Origin: Paraburkholderia caffeinilytica
Lineage (GTDB): Bacteria; Pseudomonadota; Gammaproteobacteria; Burkholderiales; Burkholderiaceae
Direction: 5' to 3'
Assembly (NCBI RefSeq): GCF_003368325.1
Contig: NZ_CP031467.1
Span: 2,418,001-2,482,000 of the forward strand
DNA length: 64,000 bases
Every line of letters starts with the position of its first letter. Position 1 is the stretch's first letter. The notes under the pieces are model-generated. The model did not search any database and was not told the origin of the DNA. It was given only the letters and a program-made list of their open reading frames with translations. This document shows positions 48,671 to 57,865 of the stretch, one piece after another. The translations under genes were made by a program, and so were the position numbers.

Positions 48671-48723
48671 CGGCAGGTCAATCTGCCGAACGGCTAGCTT
48701 GTGCAAAGGCAGGCTAACCTGCC
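48671..48723. promoter_or_regulatory. Paired dyads upstream of tauA
   Basis: CGGCAG-N6-CTGCCG (48671-48688) and GGCAGG-CTAA-CCTGCC (48708-48723) share a GGCAG core; the outer 10-bp arms AACGGCAGGT and ACCTGCCGTT also pair with each other. They lie between the divergent membrane-protein gene and tauA, so they may be operators or a hairpin. Confidence 0.5.
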
Positions 48724-48895
48724 GTTATCCGCTGAAACCGATCCACTGCCGGTCAAAACAGTCGCACCGATCCAACTCAGCGCGAAAAGCAATGCTCGAA
48801 CAGCGTCATTAGCAATCGCGGATTAATTAGAACCATCCACGGACAAACTCCCTATAGTCGAAAGCCTCCCAGACAACACGCAAAAGGGCTTCCCG

Positions 48896-49918
48896 ATGAA
48901 TCGCTTCCTCCGTCCGCTCGCCGCGTTCGCTACGCTGCTCGCACTGTCCGCGCCATTTTCTACCGCTGCACACGCCGACACCAAAGAAGTCGTGATCGCG
49001 TATCAGGACATGGTCGTGCCGTGGCGCTATGCGCAGGCCACAGGTGAGGTCGAGAAAGCCACCGGTTACAAGGTCACGTATCGCAAGCTAGGCAGCGGCG
49101 CCGACGTGATCCGCGCGCTGGCTTCAGGCTCGGTGCAACTCGGCGAAGCAGGGTCGAGCCCGATCGCAGCCGGGCTGTCGCAAGGCGTCGATATTTCGCT
49201 GTTCTGGATTCTGGACAACATCAACGACGCCGAAGCGCTGGTCGCGCGAGACGGTTCCAACGTCACCAGCGTTGCGGGTCTGAAGGGCAAGAAGATTGGC
49301 GTGCCGTTCGTATCGACTTCGCACTTTCATACGCTGGTCGCGTTGCAGAGCGCCGGCGTGAATCCGTCCGATGTGAAGATCGTCAATCTGCGCCCGCCCG
49401 AAGTCGCGGCGGCGTGGGAACGTGGCGACATCGACGCGACTTACATCTGGGACCCGGTGCTGGCGAGGGTGAAGAAGAACGGCAAGGTGCTGATCACGTC
49501 GGGCCAGGTTGCGCAGCAAACCGGCAAGGCGACGTTCGACGGCTTTGTCGTCGACCGCAAGTTCGCCAGCCAGAACGCCGAGTTCGTCGCGCGCTTCGTG
49601 AAGGTGCTGGCCGCGACCGATGCGAGCTACCGCGATCACACGTCGGCATGGACCGCGACGTCGCCGCAGGTCGAGGCGGTTGCGAAGGAGTCCGGCGCCA
49701 CCGCGCAGGACGTGCCGGCAAGCCTCGCGCTATATGCGTTTCCGACACCGGCCCAGCAGGCGTCGAATGCGTGGCTTGGCGGCGGTGCGCAATCCGGCGC
49801 GGCTAAATCGCTCGCTGCAACCGCTGCGTTCCTGAAGACGCAAGGCACGATTCAAAACGTGCTGGCCGATTACTCGACCGGCGTCGATCCGCAGTTCGTG
49901 CAGCGTGCGGCGCATTGA
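48896..49918 (+). CDS. tauA: Taurine-type ABC transporter binding protein
   Basis: A 340-residue periplasmic binding protein of the TauA/SsuA class. The signal peptide ends at about Ala27. The mature protein shows VVIAYQDMVVPWRYAQATG and LGEAGSSPIAAGLSQGVDI, typical TauA features. It delivers taurine or a related sulfonate to the permease encoded downstream. Confidence 0.92.
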   Translation: MNRFLRPLAAFATLLALSAPFSTAAHADTKEVVIAYQDMVVPWRYAQATGEVEKATGYKVTYRKLGSGADVIRALASGSVQLGEAGSSPIAAGLSQGVDISLFWILDNINDAEALVARDGSNVTSVAGLKGKKIGVPFVSTSHFHTLVALQSAGVNPSDVKIVNLRPPEVAAAWERGDIDATYIWDPVLARVKKNGKVLITSGQVAQQTGKATFDGFVVDRKFASQNAEFVARFVKVLAATDASYRDHTSAWTATSPQVEAVAKESGATAQDVPASLALYAFPTPAQQASNAWLGGGAQSGAAKSLAATAAFLKTQGTIQNVLADYSTGVDPQFVQRAAH

Positions 49919-49960
49919 TTTTTTAAGCGTGCTTACCCATCAGCATCATGGAGCGTGGCA

Positions 49961-50767
49961 ATGAGCGGTCTTGAGATCCGGCGGCTGCACGTCGCTTACG
50001 AAGGCACTCGCGGCGCGGCGCCGCACGTCGCGCTCGCCGACGTCGATTTGCACATCGAACCGGGTGAGTTCGTCGTCGCGCTGGGTGCGTCCGGTTGCGG
50101 CAAGACGACCTTGCTGAACTGCATCGCCGGTTTCATTAAGCCGACCGGAGGCGAGGTGCGTCTGAACGGCGAACCCGTGCCTGGGCCGGGCGCGGACCGT
50201 GGCGTCGTGTTCCAGAAGTACGCGCTGATGCCCTGGCTGGACGTGCTCGACAATGTCGCGCTCGGCCTGCGTTTTCAGCGCGTGCCCAAGGCGCAGCGCG
50301 AGCGCATCGCGCTGGAGATGCTGGCGCTGGTTGGGCTCGAGAAGCATGCGCGTTCGCGGGTCTACGCGCTGTCGGGCGGCATGCAGCAGCGCGTGGGCAT
50401 CGCACGCGCGCTGGCAAGCGATCCGCAAGTGCTGCTGATGGACGAGCCGATGGGCGCGCTCGACGCAATGACGCGCGAGTCGATGCAGGAGCTGGTGCTG
50501 GACGTCTGGGGCCGCACGCGCAAGACGGTGTTCTTCATTACGCACAGCGTGGAGGAGGCGCTCTTTCTGGCGACTCGCCTTGTCGTGATGACGCCGGGGC
50601 CGGGCCGCATCGCCGAGAGCTACGACCTGCCGTTCGCGCGGCGTTTTCTCGAGACACGCGACGCACGCGCGGTGAAGTCGTCGCCGGAATTCATCGAATG
50701 GCGCGAGCGGCTGGTGCGCCGTTTGCACGAACGCAGTGAGCGCAATCAGGAAGAGGTGCTGTCGTGA
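49961..50767 (+). CDS. tauB: Taurine-type ABC transporter ATPase
   Basis: A 268-residue ABC ATPase. Walker A is GASGCGKTT (42-50), the signature is [14 protein letters not shown] (about 135-148) and Walker B LLMDEP follows. Its closest class is TauB/SsuB. GGAG lies 8 bp before the ATG. It follows tauA by 42 bp and overlaps tauC by four bases. Confidence 0.93.
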   Translation: MSGLEIRRLHVAYEGTRGAAPHVALADVDLHIEPGEFVVALGASGCGKTTLLNCIAGFIKPTGGEVRLNGEPVPGPGADRGVVFQKYALMPWLDVLDNVALGLRFQRVPKAQRERIALEMLALVGLEKHARSRVYALSGGMQQRVGIARALASDPQVLLMDEPMGALDAMTRESMQELVLDVWGRTRKTVFFITHSVEEALFLATRLVVMTPGPGRIAESYDLPFARRFLETRDARAVKSSPEFIEWRERLVRRLHERSERNQEEVLS

Positions 50768-51633
50768 CGGCTTCACGTGAATCGTTGGGCGCCGTGCCCC
50801 TGACCCAGGCAAGCGAGCCGTTGCGACGCAACGCGCGGCCGGTGCGCGGCTGGCGTTTGCCGGGTGAAGGCCCGACCGCGGCGCTGAGCGCGGTTTCGGT
50901 CACGACGCTCGCGGCGCTATGGTGGCTCGCCACGCATCTGCACTGGCTGCCGCCCCTCTTTCTGCCGACGCCCGAGGCCGTTTGGGCCGCGTTTCTGGAC
51001 GCCTGGCACGGACGCATTCAAGGCGGTTTGCCGCTCTCCGAGCATCTCGCATGGAGTGCGCTGCGCGTGTTCGGCGCATTCGCGCTGGCCGCGGTCACAG
51101 CGGTGCCGGTCGGGATCCTGATGGGCGTGAGCCGGGTTGCACGCGGTTTGCTCGATCCGCCGTTGGAGTTCTACCGGCCGTTGCCACCGCTTGCATATCT
51201 GCCGCTGGTGGTGATCTGGTTCGGCATCGACGAGACGGCGAAGATCGTCGTGATCTATCTCGCCTGTTTCGCGCCGATTGCAATGGCGGCGCGTGCGGGT
51301 GTGCGCAGTGCGACCATCGAACAGATCCATGCGGCGTACTCGCTGGGTGGCCGCTTCGCGCAGATCGTGCGCTATGTTGTTCTGCCGGCGGCGCTGCCCG
51401 AGATCCTGACCGGCTTGCGGATTGCCATCGGCTTTGGCTGGACCACCCTGGTGGCCGCCGAAATGGTCGCGGCCACCGCCGGCCTCGGTCAGATGGTGCT
51501 CAATGCGTCGAGCTTTCTGCGTACCGATGTGGTGGTGATGGGCATCGTGCTGATCGGGCTGATCGCGTGGCTGTTCGATCTCGGCATGCGTGCGCTGGAG
51601 CGGCGGCTCGTGCCGTGGAAGGGGCGTGTTTAG
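50764..51633 (+). CDS. tauC: Taurine-type ABC transporter permease
   Basis: A 289-residue permease of the SsuC/TauC class with about six transmembrane helices and the EAA-like loop [20 protein letters not shown] (about 181-200). The start is GTG at 50764 overlapping the tauB stop. No tauD (taurine dioxygenase) follows; the next gene is a convergent phosphatase, so the oxygenase must lie elsewhere or the substrate differs. Confidence 0.92.
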   Translation: MTASRESLGAVPLTQASEPLRRNARPVRGWRLPGEGPTAALSAVSVTTLAALWWLATHLHWLPPLFLPTPEAVWAAFLDAWHGRIQGGLPLSEHLAWSALRVFGAFALAAVTAVPVGILMGVSRVARGLLDPPLEFYRPLPPLAYLPLVVIWFGIDETAKIVVIYLACFAPIAMAARAGVRSATIEQIHAAYSLGGRFAQIVRYVVLPAALPEILTGLRIAIGFGWTTLVAAEMVAATAGLGQMVLNASSFLRTDVVVMGIVLIGLIAWLFDLGMRALERRLVPWKGRV

Positions 51634-51650
51634 CCGCAGCCCGCGCCGTC

Positions 51651-52334
51651 TCAGGCAAACAATTCAATCACCGCCCAGCCGCGTTCCGTGGCAATGGCGC
51701 GCAGGCGCGGGTCGGGATTGGTCGCGACGGGATGCGTGACGCGTTCGAGCAAAGGCACGTCGTTGATCGAATCGCTATAGAACCAGCTCTGCGGAAAATC
51801 CTGCAGACGATGGCCGAGCGATGCGAGCCAGCTCTCGGTCCGCGTGATCTTGCCTTCGCGGAAGGTCGGCACGCCGACGGCCTTTCCGGTAAAGCGCGCC
51901 AAAGGATCTCCGCCTTCGGTGCCAAGATCGATCCCCAGCAGATAGTCGAAGCCGAGCGCCCTGCCGATCGGCTTCGTAATGAACACATTGGTGGCGGTGA
52001 CGATGCAGCACAGGTCGCCCGCTTTGATATGACGTTGCACGAGTTCCCGCGCGGCCGGCAGGATGGCGGGCGCAATCACGTCCTCCATGAACTGTGCATG
52101 CCAAGCGTCGAGTTGTTCGCGCGAGTGGCGAGCCAGCGGCGCCAATGTGTAGTTCAGATAGGCGGTCATATCGAGCGTGCCGGCCACATATTGCCGGTAG
52201 TAATCGTCGATTTCTTCCGCGTGCTGCGCAGCGCCCTCTATGCCCAATCCGGCGATGAAGTGGGCCCACGCCTGATCGCTATCGAGCGGCAGCAGCGTAT
52301 GGTCCAGGTCGAACAGCGCAAGGTTGCGGCTCAT
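51651..52334 (-). CDS. HAD-IB family hydrolase (SerB-like phosphatase)
   Basis: A 227-residue HAD phosphatase. Motif I is FDLDHTLL with nucleophile Asp9 and acid Asp11, motif II a Thr in CIVTATN near 119, motif III Lys near 163, and motif IV YSDSINDVPLL near 190. The HAD-IB type resembles SerB and related phosphatases. The ATG at 52334 was chosen because it precedes motif I at the usual distance. It is divergent from the Na/Pi cotransporter gene, across an AT-rich spacer at 52430-52466. Confidence 0.88.
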   Translation of the reverse strand: MSRNLALFDLDHTLLPLDSDQAWAHFIAGLGIEGAAQHAEEIDDYYRQYVAGTLDMTAYLNYTLAPLARHSREQLDAWHAQFMEDVIAPAILPAARELVQRHIKAGDLCCIVTATNVFITKPIGRALGFDYLLGIDLGTEGGDPLARFTGKAVGVPTFREGKITRTESWLASLGHRLQDFPQSWFYSDSINDVPLLERVTHPVATNPDPRLRAIATERGWAVIELFA

Positions 52335-52528
52335 CCAGAGTCCTTGTGATGAAGTGGACAAACGAAGTGGTCGAGTGAATCGCGTCCGGACGATCAGCCG
52401 GTACACAACAATCCACAGGTTGGCACGAGCGTATATTTAAAAGCACAAAATTACAATAAGGCAAAAATGTGCAACACTATTGTCATAAACGCCCCGGGTG
52501 CCGGTTCGTGCGGCATGCGGTTCGGGTC

Positions 52529-54226
52529 ATGGCAGCAGGAATGGATGCGCAGTGCCTTATGTTGATTCTCCTTAACCTTCTGGCTGGTGTGGCGCTGCTC
52601 GTGTGGGGGTCGCACATCGTGCGTACCGGTATCCTGCGCGTGCTCGGCGCCGATCTGCGCAGCATTCTCGGGCGCAGCATCAGCAGCCGCTGGCGTGCCT
52701 TCCTCTCGGGCGTCGGCGTCACGAGCCTCGTGCAGAGCAGCAACGCAACGGCGATGATCGTCACGTCGTTCGCTGCACAAGGTCTTCTGCCGCTCACCAG
52801 CGGCCTCGCGATCATGCTCGGCGCAGACGTCGGCACCGCATTGATGGCGCGCTTGCTGACACTCGATCTGTCATGGCTGTCGCCGATCCTGATCCTGTTC
52901 GGTGTGCCGCTCTTTCTGTCGCGCAAGCAAACGCGTCTCGGCCAGGTCGGCCGTGCCCTGATCGGACTTGGCCTGATCCTGCTGGCGCTGCACCTGATCG
53001 TCGAAGCCGCTCAGCCGATGATGCAAGGCGCCGGCGTGCGCGTGATGTTCGGCGCGCTGACCGGTGACACCATGCTCGACGCGCTGGTCGGCGCGGCATT
53101 TGCGATGCTGTCCTATTCGAGTCTCGCGGCAGTCCTGCTGACGGCGACGCTTGCCTCGTCCGGCGTGATCTCACTCAAGGTGGCGTTGTGTCTCGTGATC
53201 GGCGCGAACCTCGGCAGCGGCTTGCTGGCGCTGATGGGCACGCTCGCCCAGAACACGGCGGCGCGGCGCCTGGCCTTGGGCAGCCTGGCATTCAAGCTGG
53301 CCGGCGCGCTGCTGATCCTGCCGTTCGCGCCGCTGCTGGCTCGCGGGCTGCCGGTGCTGATCGCGAATCCCCGCGAAGCGGTGGTCGGCTTTCACGTGAT
53401 CTACAACACGCTGCGTTGCTGCGCGTGCCTTTCGCTGATCGATCCGGTGGCTCGCATCTGCACGCGGGTGTTGCCGGAGCGGCCACAGCCAAACGGCGAA
53501 CTGCGGCCGCTGCATCTGGATCCCGCCGCGCTCCCCACGCCCACGCTCGCCCTCGCGCACGCCGCACGCGAGGTGCTGCGCATTGGCGACATTGTGCGCA
53601 CCATGCTCGATAACGTCGCGGACCTGATCCATGACAATAGCCTCGAAAAAGCGCGCGAAACGATCCGTATGGACGACGACGTGGACGAACTCTACGCCGC
53701 GGTCAAAACCTATCTGACGCTGATCTCACGCGAGCAACTCGACGAGGCCGATAGCCGCCGCTGGACCGACATCATTTCGCTGACGATCAACCTGGAGCAT
53801 GCGGGCGACATCATCGAGCGGATCGTCAGCGATATCGAGGAAAAGAAGATCGCGCACCGGCTGTCGTTTTCGGAGGAGGGGTTGGGCGAACTGGACGACT
53901 TGCAGGCACGGCTCGTCAGCAATCTGCAGCTTGGCCTGTCGGTGTTTCTGAATAACGATCTGCGTTGCGCCGAGCGGCTGCTGGCGGAGAAGGAGCGCTT
54001 TCGCGATCTGGAGCGCGCGTACTCCTACAAACATCTGGATCGGCTCGCCGGGCAAACTTTGCGCAGCATCGAGACCAGTGCGCTGCATCTGGATCTGATC
54101 AGCGACATGAAGCGGCTCAATTCGCTGTTCTGTTCGACGGCCTATCCGGTGCTCGACGCAGCCGGTGCGCTGCGCGACACGCGCTTGCGCAAGCGCGTGC
54201 TCGACACGATGCATGTGAAGGAATAA
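52529..54226 (+). CDS. Na/Pi cotransporter family protein with PhoU-like domain
   Basis: About 565 residues from the ATG at 52529. The N-terminal half has two Na/Pi-cotransporter repeats with QSSNATAMIVTSF (about 69-81) and a matching second repeat LSYSSLAAVLLTATLAS (about 194-210), giving eight or so transmembrane helices. The C-terminal 230 residues are helical and PhoU-like. Homologues export or import phosphate with sodium. Starts at 52469 (GTG), 52541 and 52559 are also possible. The divergent neighbour is a phosphatase, a fitting partner. Confidence 0.88.
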   Translation: MAAGMDAQCLMLILLNLLAGVALLVWGSHIVRTGILRVLGADLRSILGRSISSRWRAFLSGVGVTSLVQSSNATAMIVTSFAAQGLLPLTSGLAIMLGADVGTALMARLLTLDLSWLSPILILFGVPLFLSRKQTRLGQVGRALIGLGLILLALHLIVEAAQPMMQGAGVRVMFGALTGDTMLDALVGAAFAMLSYSSLAAVLLTATLASSGVISLKVALCLVIGANLGSGLLALMGTLAQNTAARRLALGSLAFKLAGALLILPFAPLLARGLPVLIANPREAVVGFHVIYNTLRCCACLSLIDPVARICTRVLPERPQPNGELRPLHLDPAALPTPTLALAHAAREVLRIGDIVRTMLDNVADLIHDNSLEKARETIRMDDDVDELYAAVKTYLTLISREQLDEADSRRWTDIISLTINLEHAGDIIERIVSDIEEKKIAHRLSFSEEGLGELDDLQARLVSNLQLGLSVFLNNDLRCAERLLAEKERFRDLERAYSYKHLDRLAGQTLRSIETSALHLDLISDMKRLNSLFCSTAYPVLDAAGALRDTRLRKRVLDTMHVKE

Positions 54227-54361
54227 GCGGCTCGTAGCTGTTGGCCGCAAGCACCGCTTATAGGCGGGCATCTACGTGTGCTGCGTGCGGCCGCCGCTCG
54301 CGTAGCGTGCTTTCAACGCTCTCGTGCTGCATTCGCGCGAAACCGCGAACACGCCGGTGCC

Positions 54362-55132
54362 CTAAGCGAGAACGATTTCTTCCAGCTTCTTTTTCAGCGG
54401 CGCAAAGTCGGCGGCCTCGGCTGCTTTTTTGTTGGTGACCAGCACATCGATCCGATCGACCGGACAGTATGAAATCCGGCTGCGCTGACCGATCTTGCTG
54501 TAGTCGGCGAGGATTACCACGCGATCCGCGTTGGCGACCATGGCGCGTGCCACTTCGGTTTCACCGTGATCGTAGTTGGTCGCGCCGTGCCGGTGATCGA
54601 CGCCGACCGGCGAGAGCAAGGCCATGTCCGCACGATAGCGCTGGATGTCGAGCACGGTGGTGGCGCCGGTGGTCGCCATCGCGCGGTCGCTGATCGAGCC
54701 GCCGAGCAGAATCACTTCGTTGGCCGCTTCCGTTTGATCCACGGCGCCGCGCATTTTCAGCGCGACGTCGATGGAATTGGTGACGATCGTCAGGTTCGCC
54801 AGTTTCGCCAGCTCTTCGGCAAGCGCCGCAGTGGTGGTGCCTGCGTCGATGAACAGTGTCTGGCCGCTGGCGATCAAACCGGTGGCCGCCTTGGCAATCG
54901 CCGTTTTGGATTTGACGCGAGTGTGGGCACGCTCGGCGATAGGCGCCTCGTCGGCGGGTCTGATCGCTCCGCCATGCACGCGCCGCAGTTCGCCGAGTGC
55001 CTCAAGGTCGAGCAGATCGCGCCGCACCGTTTCGCGCGATACGCCGAGGTCCGCCATGATCCGTTCGGTCGACACGCGTTGAAGCGTGGACAGCAACGCG
55101 CGAATTCTCTGATGACGGTCTTCCTGCCACAT
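54362..55132 (-). CDS. DeoR-family regulator, GlpR-like
   Basis: A 256-residue DeoR/GlpR regulator. The winged helix (about 5-60, VSTERIMADLGVSRETVRRDL) is followed by the DeoRC sugar-phosphate sensor domain (about 75-235) with FIDAGTTTAALAEEL. AGGAA lies 7 bp before the ATG. It is divergent from ugpQ and the ABC importer, and GlpR-like half-sites lie in the shared spacer, so it probably represses that cassette and responds to glycerol 3-phosphate or a similar sugar phosphate. Confidence 0.92.
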   Translation of the reverse strand: MWQEDRHQRIRALLSTLQRVSTERIMADLGVSRETVRRDLLDLEALGELRRVHGGAIRPADEAPIAERAHTRVKSKTAIAKAATGLIASGQTLFIDAGTTTAALAEELAKLANLTIVTNSIDVALKMRGAVDQTEAANEVILLGGSISDRAMATTGATTVLDIQRYRADMALLSPVGVDHRHGATNYDHGETEVARAMVANADRVVILADYSKIGQRSRISYCPVDRIDVLVTNKKAAEAADFAPLKKKLEEIVLA

Positions 55133-55688
55133 GCATTTTTCCTTGGATGCGAACGCGCGTTCACACGGCTTGTTTTAGTAGCGCCATCGTGGGCACGGAT
55201 GTGTGTCCGGACAATGACAAGCGTACTACTTTAGCCGAATTGTGTTGTATTTTTTTGGCAGCTTGCAAGTTTGTGTATTTAACCTTAGCCTTCGCAAATT
55301 GAAACGCGGCGCATATTTCGAACATCAAATGTTCGAAAAGGAATTGAAATGTCCGATTTCGAGCATTTCGCGGCGTTTCTTGGCAATTTGATAGACACAC
55401 GTCGTTGCCATAATGGACTTTGAGATCTGCCGTCTGGCCCAGACGCATATTGTATGCGGCGCTGCCGGAACACCGCGAGGTTCGGCATCCTGACAATAGG
55501 ATTGCGGGGCTGTGGCGACGCGCGGCGTTGGCTGTACGGTCAGCTATCGCAGCGCCGCCCATTGGCGCGATACTACGCGCGGGGCTCACGCGTAGCGGCT
55601 GCATGGCGCAGTTGTGGCATGACGGCAGTGGCAGCTGGGAACGTGTCGAGAGCATATTTAACCCGCTCTATCTGGAAGGTAACGAGAC
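55133..55688. other. AT-rich divergent spacer between the DeoR gene and ugpQ
   Basis: About 556 bp with no supported gene. The part from 55190 to 55400 is markedly AT-richer than the surroundings and holds the GlpR-like sites. From 55400 to 55688 the base composition returns to that of the neighbours without a plausible gene. Confidence 0.5.
55316..55367. promoter_or_regulatory. Tandem GlpR-like operators
   Basis: AATGTCCGATTTCGAGCATT (55348-55367) agrees with the E. coli GlpR consensus (half-site ATGTTCG facing CGAACAT) at 17 of 20 positions. Immediately before it lie a perfect ATGTTCG half-site (55329-55335) and CGAACAT (55319-55325), so that the adjoining 20-bp frames 55307-55326 and 55328-55347 each hold one good half. 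The outer dyad TTTCGAACAT-CAA-ATGTTCGAAA (55316-55338) is perfect. The 20-bp periodicity resembles E. coli glp operators. Confidence 0.65.
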
Positions 55689-56474
55689 GTGGGAAACGGG
55701 ATTGATCGCACCTTATCCGCAGACTGGCCGTATTCGAGGCTGGTTGCGCATCGCTGCGGCGGCACGCTGGCGCCGGAGAATACGCTGGCCGGCTTCGAGG
55801 CATGCGTGCGCCACGGTTACCGCATGGTCGAGTTCGACGCCAAGCTCTCCGCCGACAACCAGCTTTTTCTGTTGCACGACGACACACTGGAACGCACCAC
55901 CAATGGCCATGGCGCCGCCGCCGAACACACCTGGAACCAGCTGGCCGCGCTCGATGCCGGCGCCTGGTTTGGGCCGCAGTTCGTCGGTACGCGCCTGCCG
56001 ACACTCGCCGAGGCTGCCGGGTGTTGCGCGCAAGACGGCATTGCCGCCAACATTGAGATCAAACCCTGCCCCGGGCGTGACGAGATCACCGGGCGGCTGG
56101 TCGCAAGCGGCGCACTGACTTTGTGGCAAGGGCAGACGCCGCCGCTGCTGTCGTCGTTTTCGTTCGAGGCGCTCGCCGCGGCGCGCGATGCGGCGCCCTC
56201 GCTGCGGCGCGGCATGCTGTTCGAAGAGGTGCCGGCTGACTGGCTGCGCATCGTCAGGGAGCTGGACTGTGTGTCGTTGCACGCGAGCCATCGGTTCCTG
56301 ACCGAGCCATTGGTCGCCGGGATCAAGGCGGCCGGACTGCGCGTGCTGGCCTACACGGTGAACGACCCCGAGCGGGCGAGGCTCCTCGCGCAATGGGGCG
56401 TCGACATGATTTGTACAGATCGCATCGATAGACTGGAACACGACATGTTTTCGGCGCCGGCGAACCCGGACTGA
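55689..56474 (+). CDS. ugpQ: Glycerophosphodiester phosphodiesterase
   Basis: A 261-residue GDPD of the cytoplasmic UgpQ type, without a signal peptide. Catalytic residues are seen as His21-Arg22, Glu48, Asp50 and His63 (HRCGG, EFDAKL, LLHDDTLERTTNG). It hydrolyses glycerophosphodiesters to glycerol 3-phosphate and an alcohol. The start is GTG at 55689 with GGAAGG nine bases upstream. It opens the cassette with the ABC importer, suggesting that the importer brings in its substrate. Confidence 0.92.
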   Translation: MGNGIDRTLSADWPYSRLVAHRCGGTLAPENTLAGFEACVRHGYRMVEFDAKLSADNQLFLLHDDTLERTTNGHGAAAEHTWNQLAALDAGAWFGPQFVGTRLPTLAEAAGCCAQDGIAANIEIKPCPGRDEITGRLVASGALTLWQGQTPPLLSSFSFEALAAARDAAPSLRRGMLFEEVPADWLRIVRELDCVSLHASHRFLTEPLVAGIKAAGLRVLAYTVNDPERARLLAQWGVDMICTDRIDRLEHDMFSAPANPD

Positions 56475-56574
56475 GCATGGCGGGGCCGCGCGAGCTTGCA
56501 TGGGCGTGCGTCCACGGAGCTAGAAACTAGAAATTTTCCAAACGTAGCAATTTCGGCAGAGGATGGGGAAGACT

Positions 56575-57687
56575 ATGAAGCGCACCGCGTTAGCTCGTTT
56601 ACTTTCGATGTCGGCCGCTGCGGGTGTCGCCGCAGCCGGCGTGAGCAGCGCCTCGGCCGCGCCGCTCGACGCACTGGTCGCAGCCGCCAAGCAGGAAGGC
56701 CAACTTACCGTGATCGCATTGCCGCACGACTGGTGCAACTACGGTCAGCTGGTCGCCGGCTTTCAGAAGAAGTACGGCATCAAGATCAACGAGCTGAACC
56801 CGGATGCGGGCTCGGGCGACGAAGTCGAAGCCATCAAGGCGAACAAGGGCAACAAGGGCCCGCAGGCGCCTGACGTGATCGACGTGGGTCTGTCGTTCGG
56901 TCCGACCGCGAAGGCCGAGGGTTTGCTGCAGCCGTACAAGGTCGCGTCGTGGAACTCGATTCCCAAAGAGTCGAAAGATGCGGACGGCTATTGGTATGGC
57001 GATTACTACGGCGTGCTGTCGTTTGAAGTGAACGCCGACATGATCGACAAGCTGCCTTCCGATTGGAGCGATCTGCTCAAGTCAGACTATAAGAACGCCG
57101 TCTCGCTGGCCGGCGATCCGCGCACGGCCAATCAGGCGATCCAGGCGGTGTTCGCCGCGGGCCTGTCGCAAAGCAAGGGCGATGTGAGCAAGGCCGACAA
57201 GGCCGGCCTCAAGTATTTTGCCGACCTGAACAAGAACGGCAACTTCGTGCCGGTGATTGGCAAGGCCGCATCGCTTGCACAAGGCACCACGCCGATCGTC
57301 GTGCGCTGGGACTACAACGCGCTGGCCGACCGCGACACGCTGAAGGGCAATCCGAAGGTGCAGGTGGTGATTCCGAAGACGGGCGTGGTCGCCGGTGTGT
57401 ACGTTCAGGCGATCAGCGCCTACGCGCCGCATCCGAACGCCGCCAAGCTGTGGATGGAATACCTGTACTCCGACGAAGGCCAGATCGGCTGGCTGAGCGG
57501 CTATTGCCATCCGATGCGCTATAACGAACTGGTGTCGGCGAAGAAGGTCCCGCAAGCGCTGCTCGACAAGCTGCCGCCGCCGTCGTCGTACAAGAACGTG
57601 GTGTTCCCGACGCTGTCCGAACAGGACGCCTATAAGGAGACCATCACGAAGCATTGGGACGAAGCGGTCGGCGCGAACGTCAAGTAA
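56575..57687 (+). CDS. ABC binding protein, PotD/FbpA class
   Basis: A 370-residue periplasmic binding protein of family 1 (spermidine, putrescine, iron or phosphonate type). The signal peptide ends at about Ala25. LDALVAAAKQEGQLTVIALP begins the mature domain. It is not UgpB-like in sequence. It follows ugpQ by 100 bp and precedes two permeases and an ATPase, all on the plus strand. The ligand is unknown; a glycerophosphodiester is inferred from ugpQ and the GlpR-like sites. Confidence 0.85.
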   Translation: MKRTALARLLSMSAAAGVAAAGVSSASAAPLDALVAAAKQEGQLTVIALPHDWCNYGQLVAGFQKKYGIKINELNPDAGSGDEVEAIKANKGNKGPQAPDVIDVGLSFGPTAKAEGLLQPYKVASWNSIPKESKDADGYWYGDYYGVLSFEVNADMIDKLPSDWSDLLKSDYKNAVSLAGDPRTANQAIQAVFAAGLSQSKGDVSKADKAGLKYFADLNKNGNFVPVIGKAASLAQGTTPIVVRWDYNALADRDTLKGNPKVQVVIPKTGVVAGVYVQAISAYAPHPNAAKLWMEYLYSDEGQIGWLSGYCHPMRYNELVSAKKVPQALLDKLPPPSSYKNVVFPTLSEQDAYKETITKHWDEAVGANVK

Positions 57688-57794
57688 TCGTCGCGGCGCA
57701 CGCGGATGCGGCGGCAGTGAGGCGGCGATCTATGGCTTGCCGCAGCATGCCGCACACGCCGTCGCTTTTAGCCGCGCTGCGCAATTTCAAAGGT

Positions 57795-57823
57795 GGCGCA
57801 CCGCTCCAGGAGAGCGGCGCGCC
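57795..57823 (+). other. Stem-loop between binding-protein and permease genes
   Basis: CCGCTC-CAGGA-GAGCGG (57801-57817), extended by GGCGC/GCGCC arms with one mismatch. There is no T-run. Such hairpins after a binding-protein gene often stabilise the upstream mRNA and lower permease expression. Confidence 0.6.
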
Positions 57824-57827
57824 TAGC

Positions 57828-57849
57828 GTTAGCCAGATGTTAGCCAGAT
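57828..57849. repeat. 11-bp exact tandem duplication
   Basis: GTTAGCCAGAT occurs twice in direct succession (57828-57838 and 57839-57849), just before the first permease gene. Confidence 0.85.
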
Positions 57850-57865
57850 TGCCTGAGGGTGAGCT

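Noticed and set aside
55420..56118. Plus-strand frame upstream of and overlapping ugpQ
   Set aside because: It runs out of frame through ugpQ, whose catalytic residues settle the reading frame.
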